From the NCBI GenBank assembly GCA_022829145.1, contig CM040763.1:5638641-5702640 (forward strand): DNA of 64,000 bases, read 5' to 3'. Under the pieces are notes generated by a model. The model was not told the DNA's origin. It searched no databases and worked only from the letters and a program-made list of their open reading frames with translations. The translations under genes and the position numbers were made by a program. Shown here piece by piece: positions 1 to 11,720 of this stretch. Each line of letters opens with the position of its first letter. Within the stretch, counting starts at the first letter, position 1. Source of the DNA: Albula goreensis (Eukaryota; Chordata; Actinopteri; Albuliformes; Albulidae).

Positions 1-1429
1 CTAGCATCAACACACAGACTAGCAGATCTGTTTCCTATTTGCATGCCTCCAGCACCGCGCAGTTTAATAGCAATACTGTCTCGGGTGCATTAAGCATGTC
101 TGGCCGATACAAATGTGATTGAAATCTCCCGCTGCTGGCAGTATACCGCATGAATCCACAAACATCTCTGGAACAATGAGAACTGTATTCTGTGGAGAAA
201 AAAAAAACAGAACCTTACTCTAAAAGCTTATTTATGAAATTTTCCGGATCAATCTACTACCAGTACTGACACTTCTGCAGCTGCTGCTACTTCATATAAG
301 AATAAGAAGAATAAGAATAATATTTAAGACTGATTTTTAGTAGTTTTATCTTACAGTTATTGTTTTTCTCTGATGAATATTTGTAAAGAATATACTTCAA
401 AGAATATTCTTCAAAAGATAAATGACCTTGAAATATTTGTCATTACATTTTCCATTAAGTTAATGTATTTACAGTTCACTGCAAGTATATTCCATTGACA
501 GGAGCTGACAGGCAGATGGACCTGAGGCTGCAGACACTCTGTCTTGACAGTAGAGGTCCTCGCTGAGCAAGAACATATTAAAAACCTTACAGCCTCACTT
601 GTAAGGCTTTTAACTATATGCAAGTAGTTTCTCACTCCAATGTAGTATTTTATCCAGTTCAGCTGGTTTTATTGGATTCACAAGCAAAGCATATTGTATT
701 GCCTAAGTATTGCAAACACAGTGCAAATAATAACAGTAAATGGTACCAATAATAACAGGGTGTGGGGTTGAGGTATCAATAAACGATATGATATAACTCC
801 GTCCAGCCTAGGGGTCATGCTTAGCTAATAATGAATCCATATTAAATAGGCACACAGGCTTGAACAGCACAACCCCTGCTCTTATGTCACATATGTGAAT
901 TTGCTGCTCTCAAGTGGCCATTTTAAGAACTGCAAGCAACTGAGGATTTAATTGTGATCAACTGTTCAAATGGTCTTAATATCTTTCTGCTGAAAGCTTT
1001 TTTCCTGTGAATTCTTACCCATTAAGTTACATTACCTACCTAAAATGTTTAGAAGACTGGATATTATATCCACCAATAAAATGCAATATCAGTAATGTGT
1101 ATATATGTGTGTCATTGTAACAGCTAATTGTACAACAGCACCACTACTCTCAAACAATGTTTATACATATATAGAACAGGATAAAAGAAAATAGATCCAT
1201 TTACATATATATGTAGTGTGTGGGAGCAGTTGCTCAAAAGCTATATTTTTTGAGTACTGGAAGCCATAGTGCTTTGAACAGAGATTTCATTAATTTCACA
1301 ATGCAATTTATGCTGCTGAGAACCATATTATTTCAAAATTTGCAAATTTAAAATCCTCTGTGAATCTTTGTTCAATAAAGCTATATGTTAATAATTCATA
1401 GAGAGGTAGGAGTAAAGACTAAAAAAATG

Positions 1430-1470
1430 AATTATGTGTCGCTTGGGGAAGAGCGTCTGTAGATACCTTC
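1430..1470 (+). repeat. Relic of the L2/SINE-type 3' tail
   Basis: The text GTCGCTTGGGGAAGAGCGTC followed by TGTAGATACC resembles the widespread teleost tail 'gtcgctttggataagagcgtctgctaaat' shared by L2-clade LINEs and their SINEs. Only this short piece is recognisable, and it is diverged. Confidence 0.45.
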
Positions 1471-1474
1471 ATGT

Positions 1475-3095
1475 AAACTTATATGCAAAGTGAAGCTCAG
1501 AACAATGTACTATGAACCACACATATTCTCATACAGCCATTTGCAGAAGTGTGATTGGAACTACGGTCAGAATTATTGCCCCTCAACTAGGACCTGGCTT
1601 CACAGAGTTGATATAATTTGCTATAAAGTTTTGTTAAATCTTCCCAATTTACATTTCAATTTGTAAAAATGTGGGAGTTAAGTCAACAACAATTAAAATG
1701 TAAATAAGCATATTCAGTAGCATATTATTCCAGCCACAAATTTTAAAAATAATAAGCTTTTTAAAGATAAAAATGTGAAAGTTGCACAGGCTTGAAGCAA
1801 CATTCTCCAATGAAAAGAGAAAGGCCCAAGCAAAACACAGAGACAGGTGGGTTTCTGCAGGTGTAGCACATACAGACCTAGGTGCTTGTGGCATATCAAG
1901 CCTAAATTCCCCTGGGCAGTGCAGGGCGGGTTAGCTAGCCCAGGGATATCAGTCACCATTGAGTCTGACCTGCTTTTTCACTGCACTGGGTTATATAGCC
2001 TTAGACTGAGTACTACAAGAGCTCTTCAGTTGACACAAGGACATCACCACAGCCTGGAAGAGAATCAGTTTTCACATGGATAATCCTGGAATGTTGATTG
2101 AGGTTTGATTGTATCACAGTTCTGGAACACTCGATGCACAGTTCTGGAACACTAGACTCAGTTACAAACACAGTTTGTGTGATTACTGCTATATCAGGCT
2201 TGTCCTGAGCTAGCTTCAGATTACCTGATATAAAGATTTTATACATTTTAAAGACAAATTCCCAACACTGGAAGTTTCCATTTCTTTATTACAGTACACA
2301 ACAACCACTGCCACAATTCTACTTCTTTCATTAAGTAACTTCACAAGTTTTTTGTCATACTGGTCGAAATGTAAGTATAACATGGCCCCCTATGACAAAC
2401 ATCTACTTTAAATCAAGACCTTGTGATTGTCCCTTGCACAAGAATATTCTTTACACAGTTTCTAGAGTGCAAATGGGTCAATACAGGTTAGAAAATAGAG
2501 GACTTACATGACCCAGCTGTGTATTAGCCTGTCTTGTTCCTCCCAACTGGTGAATACTCTGAAGATGCAATAGAGGTGACTAGCGTCCTGCTTTCGTATC
2601 ACGAGGGACTGGAACGAGTCTTTCGTCAGTCTTCAGAAATATTCTGGAGTTCAAATATCCAGAGACCAAGAAAGAGAAAATTCAAAGAGGGAAGGACACA
2701 GAACTGACTTTCGTCAACCTGGTCAGCAACGGCATAGACGTTCATTCTGCGATGTGGATGCGCTGTTGCAGGCGATATATCCCATCATGCCATTCAGCAT
2801 GACAGCAAGGCCCACAGGGGGAAGGACTGTCTTAATCCAGACAGTGAGAGATCAGGACACTCAGATAATTGTCTGTGATCACCACACCAATGACAAGTCG
2901 TTTTAAACACTGGTCCTGTTTCTCATAGGCGGCTGGCAGAAGCATGACACGTACCGAGACACAGAGTGAGTTGTTTACCGTCACCTTTGACCTGCCTTCA
3001 CCAAATTGATATAATTGGTCAGAAAATATTGCCTGTGCTCTGAAAGGCAGGTGGGTTCACTGCTGTGAACTGTTTGCTTTCGCCAGGTGTGCAGC
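1475..3095. other. No gene or further repeat recognised
   Basis: Apart from the 22-bp duplication at 2115, this stretch and the first 1.4 kb are ordinary AT-rich intronic sequence. Open frames of 65-81 codons here overlap on several strands and lack domains, so they are read as chance. Confidence 0.5.
2115..2158. repeat. 22-bp tandem duplication (2 copies)
   Basis: The unit CACAGTTCTGGAACACT plus five bases occurs twice back to back (2115-2136 and 2137-2158), with differences only at the ends of the unit. It looks like a recent local duplication. Confidence 0.75.
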
Positions 3096-3099
3096 AGCG

Positions 3100-3300
3100 A
3101 GGTGCAAGCCTAGCACACATGGCTAGCATCTTAATTACCCTTATAGCAGACAAACATAAGCCTGGAAAGCAATGCTACGGTCTGAATAACATTACAACAA
3201 AGAGGTATACGCCTGAGTGTAGCACCTGAATAGCACTATAGTGGATGCATAAGCCTGGAATGAGAGTCTATCAAATGAATAACAATTGCTACTTTTATAT
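3100..3300. repeat. Degenerate minisatellite, about 46-bp unit, roughly 4 copies
   Basis: A diverged unit recurs, marked by 'CATAAGCCTGGAA' at about 3159 and 3249, 'TATACGCCTGAGTGTAGCAC' between them and 'GCAAGCCTAGCACACATGG' before them. Each is followed by a '(C/G)AATAAC' or similar segment. Spacing is close to 46 bp. Confidence 0.45.
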
Positions 3301-3334
3301 TTGAAAAATTTGTAACAAACAGTCTATATTACAG

Positions 3335-3440
3335 TACATTGCATATACTAATTTGAGAGAAGCTTTTGCCCAAAGCAACTTACACAGCAGCACTGTGGTA
3401 AACAACTACCAAATACAAACAGCGGATGGTAATTGCAAAC
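3335..3440 (-). repeat. Relic of L2/SINE-type tail, reverse orientation
   Basis: 'GCTTTTGCCCAAAGCAACTT' followed by ACACAG matches the reverse form of the common teleost tail, 'gcttttatccaaagcgacttacag'. The flanks are too diverged to define a full element. Confidence 0.5.
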
Positions 3441-3901
3441 ACAGTAGACAGTAACACTGTGGATATTTAGTGTGGAGCTGGTTGAGACAGAAGGCAGGGA
3501 TATGCATGGAAGCTAAAGGCATTAGCATACTGCTAATCCATGATTCTTGCAGTGTGGCTCCGGGCATCTTAATCAGCTGGTCTCTCGCGGCCTGTTAGCG
3601 GGAAGTGTTGCGAAGTGTGCTGGTGATGTTATCAGCAACGAAGGGGCTCTTTTCTTCTCCGGTCACGTCGGCATCGGTTTGCTTTCTCACTGCGGAGCAA
3701 CAGTGGACGCTGCCAAGAATGCAAAGGAATCCTTGTTCCTCTTAGCCGGCAACACCTTGAACCAGAGCAGACATCCATATCTTTGTGCTATTCCTAACTG
3801 CTATGCTGACAACTGAGACCTGAGCTGACCCTTAAAATTGGCCCAGCCCTGGTGAAATTGAATTTTTGGAGACATAAAGGTCAAGCTTCTGGGATAGTGC
3901 T

Positions 3902-4028
<127 letters not shown>

Positions 4029-4251
4029 CAGGGGGTGGGGTGGGGGCAGTGGGAAAACATTTGGGGACTTCATTATAAAAGGCTGAAATGCAAGAAAATC
4101 CCAGGACTTCTATGAGCATCACGTTGTTCAGAATCACTGTCCTCCAGAGATCTGAAAGTGACAGTGCGGCATCTTTTATTTATGTAAGAGAAGGCCAGGT
4201 ACACACAGAAAAATAACCTAGCTTTTAGGCAAATATTTACCAAATTTTACT

Positions 4252-4369
4252 AACAAAACAGAGACCAGCCTGCAAATGTTTCAAGGTGCTCTTCGGAGTA
4301 GAGGTGGTAAAGATGGTGACACTGAAGAGAGCTTATCTCTAACATCAGTGCACTGGTCTCTGTTTTGTT
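4252..4369. repeat. Inverted-repeat (foldback) sequence with 17-bp perfect arms
   Basis: AACAAAACAGAGACCAG at 4252-4268 is the exact reverse complement of 4353-4369, and partial pairing continues inwards. The 118-bp unit could be a tiny foldback/MITE-like element or a transcribed hairpin. No clear target-site duplication was seen, and no transposon family is recognised. Confidence 0.55.
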
Positions 4370-4411
4370 GATATCAATAAATGTTTGTTTATAAGATGAG
4401 ACCGGTCTTAT

Positions 4412-4452
4412 TGTGTGTGTGTTTGTGTGTGTGTGTGTTTATGTGTGTGTGA
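4412..4452. repeat. Imperfect (GT)n tract
   Basis: GT repeats interrupted by TTT and TTTAT, lying 40 bp beyond the foldback sequence. Confidence 0.9.
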
Positions 4453-4779
4453 GTCCACCGATTATGAAGCATTGTCTCATGGTAGACTTTTTGGATCCAC
4501 ACCAAACTTTTAACTTGGTGATTTTCTTCTTGGTGTGGGGATATTGAATGTTTTTATGGATATTTAAGAAAGGTCTAAAAGCCAGATGCTTGTGACCCCC
4601 TAATTGGAGAGATGTGCATTCAATAGGACAGCACAAATAAACAGATGCTAATTCACATTAACTGCACAAACACCGCCTCTATGAAAACATCACCCATAAA
4701 CAAACTCCGGAGGTTAAACGATTTCTCCTCAAGGTTTATGAATCTAGTTCACCCAATTAGTGATGTATTTTGTGGTAGA

Positions 4780-4990
4780 CAACATGATATTTGGGTGATG
4801 TAGTTCTCCAGCCAAAAACATTAATGGCAACATTAATTTCTTAGCTAATTAAGCACCCACAGTTGCCCCTAATTAGTCAAGGCCTGGGAGGGGCAGATTG
4901 CAACAGTAAAATGAAAGAGCAATATGGGCTTCCAATCCAATTAGCTTTGTTAACATTGATGTCCAGAATAAATGGGACTGTGTGTACATG
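4780..4990. promoter_or_regulatory. Motif-rich candidate conserved non-coding element
   Basis: Repeat-free sequence with clustered homeodomain-type cores: CTAATTAAGC near 4845, CTAATTAG near 4870 and CCAATTAG near 4937. This resembles developmental enhancers, but conservation cannot be judged from one sequence. Confidence 0.25.
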
Positions 4991-5467
4991 TCAGTAGCAG
5001 TGATACAGCAGATTTAGAATTCATAGTTAATACAGACAGCAAAAAAATGTGCCTTTGACCTTCAATACATTGCACTGAATACAAATCAATGATTTTTACA
5101 TTGGCTTTGAGCGAACAATAACTTTAAGCTCTGACATTGCAGAGAGGGCTAATGGGGCTGATACCGAGGCAGTGGTTCAGACAGATCAATCTTCAGATTC
5201 AGCACTGTGAGTACCACACAGGCAGGGCCAGAGGAGGCCTGCTTTTTAAGAGCTGAATTTTAAATACGCCGTTAGTCATCCACGGTGTTCTCGCACAGTT
5301 TTTGCAGCTTTTTATTAAGCTTAAACGCATCTAAATTGACAGGACAGAGGCTGTGGCGCTGCGTGAAAGGGACTGTATCCGTCAGACGTTCTGGTTGACT
5401 GTCCCTGAGTATTAGTAGAGTCCCGCCAGCAGCATCTGGTACCTGAGAATCGTCTCTGTCATTTAAC

Positions 5468-5518
5468 AAAAAAAAAAAAAAAAAAAAAACTACATTTCTT
5501 TTTTTTTTTTTTCCCCCC
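5468..5518. repeat. A22 tract followed closely by T14C6 tract
   Basis: A pure run of 22 A is separated by nine bases from 14 T and then 6 C. The A and T runs can pair as a hairpin. It may be two oligo-tails of old insertions or simple slippage; no element body is visible. Confidence 0.9.
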
Positions 5519-7039
5519 TCTTTGACTTTGATGCATTATTACAAAGCTTCATCGGTTTGGTACTGTCAGTGCTTCAAGGCTGTGTGATAAATAAAGTTTA
5601 TTTAAAAAAACCATGACAAAACAAAAACATTGGCAGTCAAACATTCAGTGTTTGATGTAGGTCCAACAGAATTTAAGACAGATCAAACTTTCTATGTCAG
5701 AGAGTAGTTTATCAGAGAATTGAATTCGACACCACTAGACTCATTGATGATAGACCATTAGCCTATTTATGGGATACCATAATGGCCAGACATTCAATAG
5801 AAATATATTGAGAAGTAGAGATTTTTTTACTTTTTTTTAAATAAAGTCACTCTGAAACTTCAGCCACAACATGGCATCCATCGCACTTTGCCATCATGAA
5901 ACGAGTTTGTCAAACTGAACATAATCGACGACTCTGAAAACAAAATTTTACTCAGCTTAATTAAAATGTCATGCAATAATAGAACAGTTTTTCACGATTC
6001 CTTAAAAATTGTTATTTGAGTTTGGATTTTTTTAAAATATCAGCAATAAGCACCTCTGGGCTCTGTGACAGCTGTTCTTTACTCCGACATGCAGGCACCC
6101 TGTTTGCTCCATGATTCAGAGTGTGAAACAGCAGGAGGTCTGGCATTGTGTGCCAGCTCTCACGCCCACTCCCCACGCCAAAAGCGCAGCAATTCATTAG
6201 CAAACACTTCAGACCAGGCAGAGGCGAAACACTCTAACCGCCCTGTCAGAACGCCCTCAGTTTCACTTTGAGAATGTTGTTTTTTTGTATGTTTGTTTTT
6301 ATGCAAATGTTCCAAATCCACTCCTACATAGCGGGTACTTCTAAATTGCCCACAATAAAAACTGAACAAAAAATCAACCAGGAATAAAAAGTTGCAACTT
6401 TAAATGCACCAGAATACTGTCTCTCCTATGCATTACTCAGCCATACTGCTCCGATCACATAATTGGCTGAAGCACTTTTCTCTTTTCTTCTTTTTTTTTT
6501 TTTAAGAGAATTTTCCTCGTTTTCCCCCAACCCAAAGCAACCACATCCCACAGACTCAGGTGGAAGTGGCCGCACATGTGATTCTTTTGGTTAACATGGC
6601 GACGAAGGATTATTTCCACATGGCAGATACTACACCAATCAAATATCGCCTATGCAAGCGGAGGAACACAAAGTCAACATATACTCCGCTGACAAGCCTA
6701 CAGGAGCTCATCTGGCTGAGAGAGGCAAAGAGACAGAGAATCCTAAGAGGCTAAACTCTTATCATTCTATGACAATGCTGAGCCAACAGTTGCCTCACCA
6801 ATGTGGACCTCTGGCTATAGTCAGAAATGGCATGGCTGAGAGTTATGTTTATTTATTTTATGAAACTCTATTTGTATTTGCTTGTTACTAAAGTGTGCTT
6901 TCTGTGGCTGTAATTGAGCATATTGATTTGTTTCCTCTTAATTATTTAGTTTCCTTGACAAGCTAATCAACAAGTTCCAACAGGATGAGCCATATGTTTT
7001 CACGTTCCTGGTCTCTCTCACACGATGCTTGCATTTTGT

Positions 7040-7240
7040 AAGACATTGTTGATGAGAGCTTTTACTTCATGCCAAAATTTTAATGCATACTTCTCTGCAC
7101 TATGATATTATTGCACTTTGAACCTGATCAATGTGCTCATCTATGCATTGTCACTCTTGATAAGGGTGTCTGCCAAATGCCTGTAATGTAATGTAATGTA
7201 ATGCAAAGTAATTTAATGTAATGTAATCTAATGTGATGTA
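7040..7240 (+). repeat. 3' end of an L2-clade-type LINE or related SINE with (TGTAA)n tail
   Basis: 'CTTGATAAGGGTGTCTGCC' then AAATGCC leads into a degenerate TGTAA pentamer array (7180-7240). This is the typical 3' hairpin and pentameric tail of L2-related retroposons in fish. The preceding 100 bases (ATTGCACTTTGAAC and similar) look like LINE 3' untranslated sequence. No coding part is present, so the copy is 5'-truncated and dead. Confidence 0.65.
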
Positions 7241-7554
7241 AGAACGCAAACACTCCACTATACAATGATGAGCGTTTACTCATGATGAGAGTCACCAAAA
7301 AACCCCATAAAAATGATTTTTAAGAGGAATGTCGGAGGGGTAGCGTGGGCAGGGGGGATATCACAGGTGGTGTGGCCCCAGGTTGCACACAGGTAGGATC
7401 TAGAGCCACACCTGTAATTAATGATGAGCATTACAGCGGGTGGAGGAGTAGCACCTCATGGCTCCCATAATGGATTTCGCTTTGAGTGACTCAATTAATC
7501 AAACTCATCGAGATGCTTGAACACGCATGCTTTTGAGATTTACTTCAAGTTCAG

Positions 7555-7735
7555 ATCCGACCCCATATTCACTGAGTGTCAGCTCAGCTGAAACACTGAT
7601 CTGGGATCAGGTTTGCCCTGCCTGATAGCCTAACCCTCTTCTAAGCAAAAAATGCAAAACTGATCCTAGATCAGGTCCTGTATTCATAAAGGGTCTCTAA
7701 AAAGGAGTGCTGATCTGAAGATCACAGAACCTCTT
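7555..7735. repeat. Dispersed teleost repeat of the 'ctgatcctagatcagg' type
   Basis: The pieces CACTGATCTGGGATCAGG (about 7591), AACTGATCCTAGATCAGG (about 7658) and 'GTATTCATAAAGGGTCTC' then AAAAAGGAGTGCTGATCTG correspond to a palindromic repeat I recall from many teleost genomes ('gagtaggagtgctgatctaggatcagg'). Its transposon class is not known to me. It is diverged. Confidence 0.5.
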
Positions 7736-8851
7736 TTAACTACCACATGTAATTAACACTGGTGTACTGGAATATTAAACGACAGTAATGTGATTTGTTT
7801 ATTCTTTCCTGAAGGTTTGTCTTTTTATAAATTGTGTAAATTTAAGTGAAGTAAATAAAGTGTTTTTGTATTTTATGTGTATCTTTTTGAGCTGGGGTGA
7901 CATGCTTTTTCATTATTTAAGACACAGAATTACAGACACATTTTAAAATCGGACATAATTTAAGTATAGAACATAATATCCAACTATAATAGTTCTTGAT
8001 CTCAAGTAAATAATCCATTGGAAATATTGACAAAATAGGCATTTATAACAATCAATAGCAATACCAGCAGTATTAAAATATAAGCGGGACATGCTGTCAA
8101 ATGGAGATTCTCACCTCATATTCTGTAAGTTCTTCAAATCACAGGCGTACCAGGTACGGGGTGAGACTCAAACTTTGTGCTCTTATATCTTTGTTCCTCT
8201 AAATTCTGCTTACAGTGCACAGAACTGTCCTTCCCATGATCTATTGCTGTGAGAGTTACTGGGCTTCCCATTTATTTGGCTTTCAACTCGTTTCACTATA
8301 CATCTTTAAAAATAGGTTAAGAAGGACCCATTAGGAAATACTGTGAGTGAAAATATTGTGAAGAATAAACTGTGAGCAAACTGCAAAAATACTCCTGTTG
8401 CCTCTATAAAATGTGGCAAAGTATGTCAAAACTAAATTTGAGGCAGTTTCAAGTCCTAAATTTCTCCTTTTTAAGGGAAGGGTAAGTACAGCTTAAAAGT
8501 CTATCCAATTTCATAGACTGCTGGTTTGGATCATTACTTAAGAGGGGATTATGATCATGTCCAAAAGTGTTTCAGTGATTATGGATAAAAAAAAACACAG
8601 AGAACAGAACTACATGGAAGCCACTGCAGAGGAGTGCTTTAAAAATACATGATTTTTACCTTTTCTCTCACGCACAGGCACACACAAACTGACATCGAAA
8701 AGGAGCAACAAAGGATTTTGTTGTAAATCTTTTCATACACTTAAAAATAAAATAAAATGGTTCTGCAAAGATGTTTTTTCTTTAACTGAAACACATTACA
8801 TACATGTAACAGTTGATCACAGGCAACCTGCAAAGTGGTAAGTATTGAACA

Positions 8852-8855
<4 letters not shown>

Positions 8856-8883
<28 letters not shown>
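8856..8883. repeat. Poly(A) tract, 28 bases
   Basis: A pure A run with no recognisable retroposon body upstream. Confidence 0.95.
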
Positions 8884-8888
<5 letters not shown>

Positions 8889-9110
8889 TGTTCTACCACC
8901 TCTCAATTTTCCCCTTAAATGCAATTACCCAGAGGGTCAATCACTTCATCATATTACAGTTAATTGCAATAAATGCTGTGCTGGAGGGAAGCACACAATC
9001 AAACAGACCTCCTGGCCTACCTGCTCTCTTGTTCCTTTGTTTAGGCTGCAGAGAGAATATCACCATCAGAGCTCCCATTCTTCCTTTCGCTCAGCGTGTG
9101 TGTAAGCGCG

Positions 9111-9127
9111 CGTGTGTGTGTGAGTGT

Positions 9128-9160
<33 letters not shown>

Positions 9161-9162
9161 AA
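9111..9162. repeat. Compound GT/GA microsatellite
   Basis: GT repeats (to about 9127) change into GA repeats (9128-9162), interrupted once by GGA. Confidence 0.95.
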
Positions 9163-9393
9163 GGTGTGGGTGCGTGCTGTAATGGTACCCAGGTGCCTCG
9201 GTTCACACTTTGTTGGGTGCGAGAGTGAAGGAGAGGACCGCTCTGCAGACCGCCGCTTATGAAAGTAGTCTCCAAACGAGCCCAGCATCTGTTTGGCCAC
9301 AGTCTTAGCAGCAAAGCGCTGGGTACAGAGTAGAACAGGCGGGAGTGGATTGCCGCGCTGCTCGGAATTTTAATTTTGATGCATTCTCTCCTC

Positions 9394-9410
9394 TTTTTTT
9401 TTTTTTTTTT
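9394..9410. repeat. Poly(T) tract
   Basis: 17 T preceded by a CT-rich run. Confidence 0.9.
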
Positions 9411-9510
9411 CAAAAGGCACGGGGGTGCTACTTTGAACCAGTTCAGTACCTTGATTAATTGAGCTCTCTACATCAGCTAAAACCCGCGGCAGTGAACACT
9501 CCGCAACAGT

Positions 9511-9535
9511 ACCTCTCTCTTTACCTCTCTCTCTT

Positions 9536-9570
<35 letters not shown>

Positions 9571-9598
9571 ACCTCTCTCTCTCTCAGTCTCCCTCTCG
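9511..9598. repeat. CT microsatellite with interspersed TTAC
   Basis: CT repeats broken by regularly placed TTTACC, forming a higher-order (CTCTCTCTTTAC)n pattern before a longer pure CT run. Confidence 0.95.
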
Positions 9599-10570
9599 CA
9601 ACAGATTCTCCAAGATGGAGAGAATGGAATGAGGGGTTTAATGTTCTTCTATGTATGTTGAGTGACTGCTTCTCTTTCACTTCTTTCAAGGCAGGACCTA
9701 GTGGGGAAACCTGTCGCTTCCACAACTTCACATTCGGCTGGAGAGACCGGGTGACGACGGCTGAAAACAATGTGAGAGGTGCTGATAGGGCCATTCCAAT
9801 TACAGCACAGCTCTGCACCACAATGTATGTTTAATTAAAGCGCAGGGAACCCATACCTCGTAGGCAAATAGTCAGAGCAGAGACTTCATTTTAAAGTATG
9901 TAACATGTACAGAGAGAAAAAACCCATTAAATCAATTTAAGTCATGTTAATCATGACAGCACATACCATGAGATTTATAAAAAAAAAATGTATTGACAAG
10001 AAAGTCTCTAAATTATTTTGCATTATTGACTTTTTCTCATAACTTAGTAACTGCCCTCAGGCAACAACCAATTAGACTGGGAAAATATCATACATAATAT
10101 AAAATGTCTGCATTCTCAAGATCAGCTGATCAGGCCTTGACATTCCCTGAAAAAAAGCTGAATTCATGAGTAAACACAAGGCTAACTATTCACGAGATTA
10201 CACACGCAGCTGCTGGTATCTGTAAAACCATATTCTGTAAAGCTTTGGAAATGAAGTCTACCGCATATTTTCAATGCATGCAATCAAAGTTGACAGACTG
10301 CACTCTGGCTAACTCATTCCGCCTCCCTAATTTGGTGATACGCAAGACACAAATGCACTCCGACTGAGAGGGACCTGACATTTAATTTTCAATGTTATAA
10401 CCTCAACGTCGTGCCTCAAATCAAAATGGGCTCCTATCTGAAAGGAGTGTGGAATGAATGTTATTTTGAGGGACACTGAAGCTTTTCAGATGGAGGAAAG
10501 AATGGACAGTAACCATGAAATGGGCGGCAAGACGATGAACATAAAATAGCCCATCAAACCCCTTTGTGAT

Positions 10571-10587
10571 GTGTGTGTGTGTGTACA

Positions 10588-10628
<41 letters not shown>
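10571..10628. repeat. Self-complementary GT-TATA-CA microsatellite
   Basis: GT repeats run into TACACATATATATA and then CA repeats, ending in a second ATATATAT. The GT and CA halves are reverse complements around an AT core, so the tract can extrude as a hairpin or cruciform. Confidence 0.9.
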
Positions 10629-11142
10629 GAATCACATTTTCAAGCACTTGCAAACCCTTTTTTCATTCCCCTCATCCACACTTCCGGCCTCCTCTCATCC
10701 CTCTTTCATCAGTGCTATGACTCTGGCCCAATTCAAAAGTAAACCGCTGCAATCAAGTGTCAATTTTCCCATCCTGATTTCAGCGCAGGCCTTTCCACAC
10801 AGTTCTCTGCGTGTGTGAATCCTCACAGGCCATTTTGCAATTCCCCGCAAACACTAGAGAGCACCCATTTGATTGGGCGGTGGGTGGGGGGCAGGGGAGG
10901 TGAAGGCTGATTGTGCCATTTCTGCCTCCTGCTGTGCACATTGTCATTTCAAGTTTCTGCCCCACCACCTCCCCCCCCATCCATCCCACCCAACCCCTCT
11001 CCAAAGAGCTCATCATATACAGTAATAACCCATAATGCAAAAACACAGGGAGGAATGGATTTACACCATGGAAACAGGAGCTTGGAGAATGATATCTTTG
11101 GAACTCAATCTGTCTGACACTGAAGGTCAAGGCCCCCTTTCA

Positions 11143-11162
11143 CCCCCCCCCCCCCCCCCCCC
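11143..11162. repeat. Poly(C) tract, 20 bases
   Basis: A pure C run within a C-rich setting; a second C-rich patch lies nearby at 10960-11000. Such runs can form i-motif/G-quadruplex structures and are prone to sequencing error. Confidence 0.95.
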
Positions 11163-11214
11163 GCCAACAGTCACCCAGCTCTCATCTCCGTTCTCCATCT
11201 CCAACTGGATCTAA

Positions 11215-11720
11215 GCTACATTCATGATTGTGCTCTGAAGAAGTCCAAGCTGAGCAAACTTAATTATGGAGTCAAAATGGGAATGCTTCACTGTCTTCAC
11301 AGGGATTAAGAGTTGATGACAAAGAAGCGATTTTACTCGCAGTGGCCCTTTGAAATGACTGGACCCATTTCCATATAAAAATTCTAAACAAATTATTTTC
11401 TGCTTTGTTCTTTTGAGTAAAAACCCCAGGATGAATGTGAGGCTCAGTCCCAATGAGGGAGAAAGTAAAATTTACATTTTGACACCATCATTAATCCTGG
11501 AGATTAAAAGATCTATCTTCAATTTAACAGTGGAGTGTTTGGATAGAGCATGGATTATCATTCACCTGTGCACAATCAAACATGGATATAACAACAGTAG
11601 AATGCTTAATTTGCAAACAATCCAGAGAAAGAGACAGCAGTGTGAAAAGGCCAGCTACCATTTTCATTTTGAGTCAATTAAACTGTATACGTTACCTTGC
11701 CTGAGAAAAGCAAGATTAAT
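11215..11720. other. Unique, repeat-free intronic sequence; possible conserved non-coding element
   Basis: Balanced composition, no simple repeats and many TAAT-containing words (for example CTTAATTATGGA near 11259 and CATTAATCCTGG near 11489). The 105-codon plus-strand frame at 11413 has no domain I recognise and is probably chance. Confidence 0.2.

Larger units (their letters stand above)
9080..9480. promoter_or_regulatory. CpG-containing island between GA and CT tracts; promoter-like
   Basis: Local CpG content is raised (for example 9230-9260 and 9310-9365) in an otherwise AT-rich region. The patch is bracketed by a GT/GA tract (9111-9162) and CT tracts (9511-9598), much as the kcnip first exon is flanked by CT/GA tracts. 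On the minus strand one frame contains RFAAKTVAKQMLGSFGDYFH, which is protein-like but has no good donor downstream and matches nothing I know. It could be another alternative promoter; direct evidence is lacking. Confidence 0.25.
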
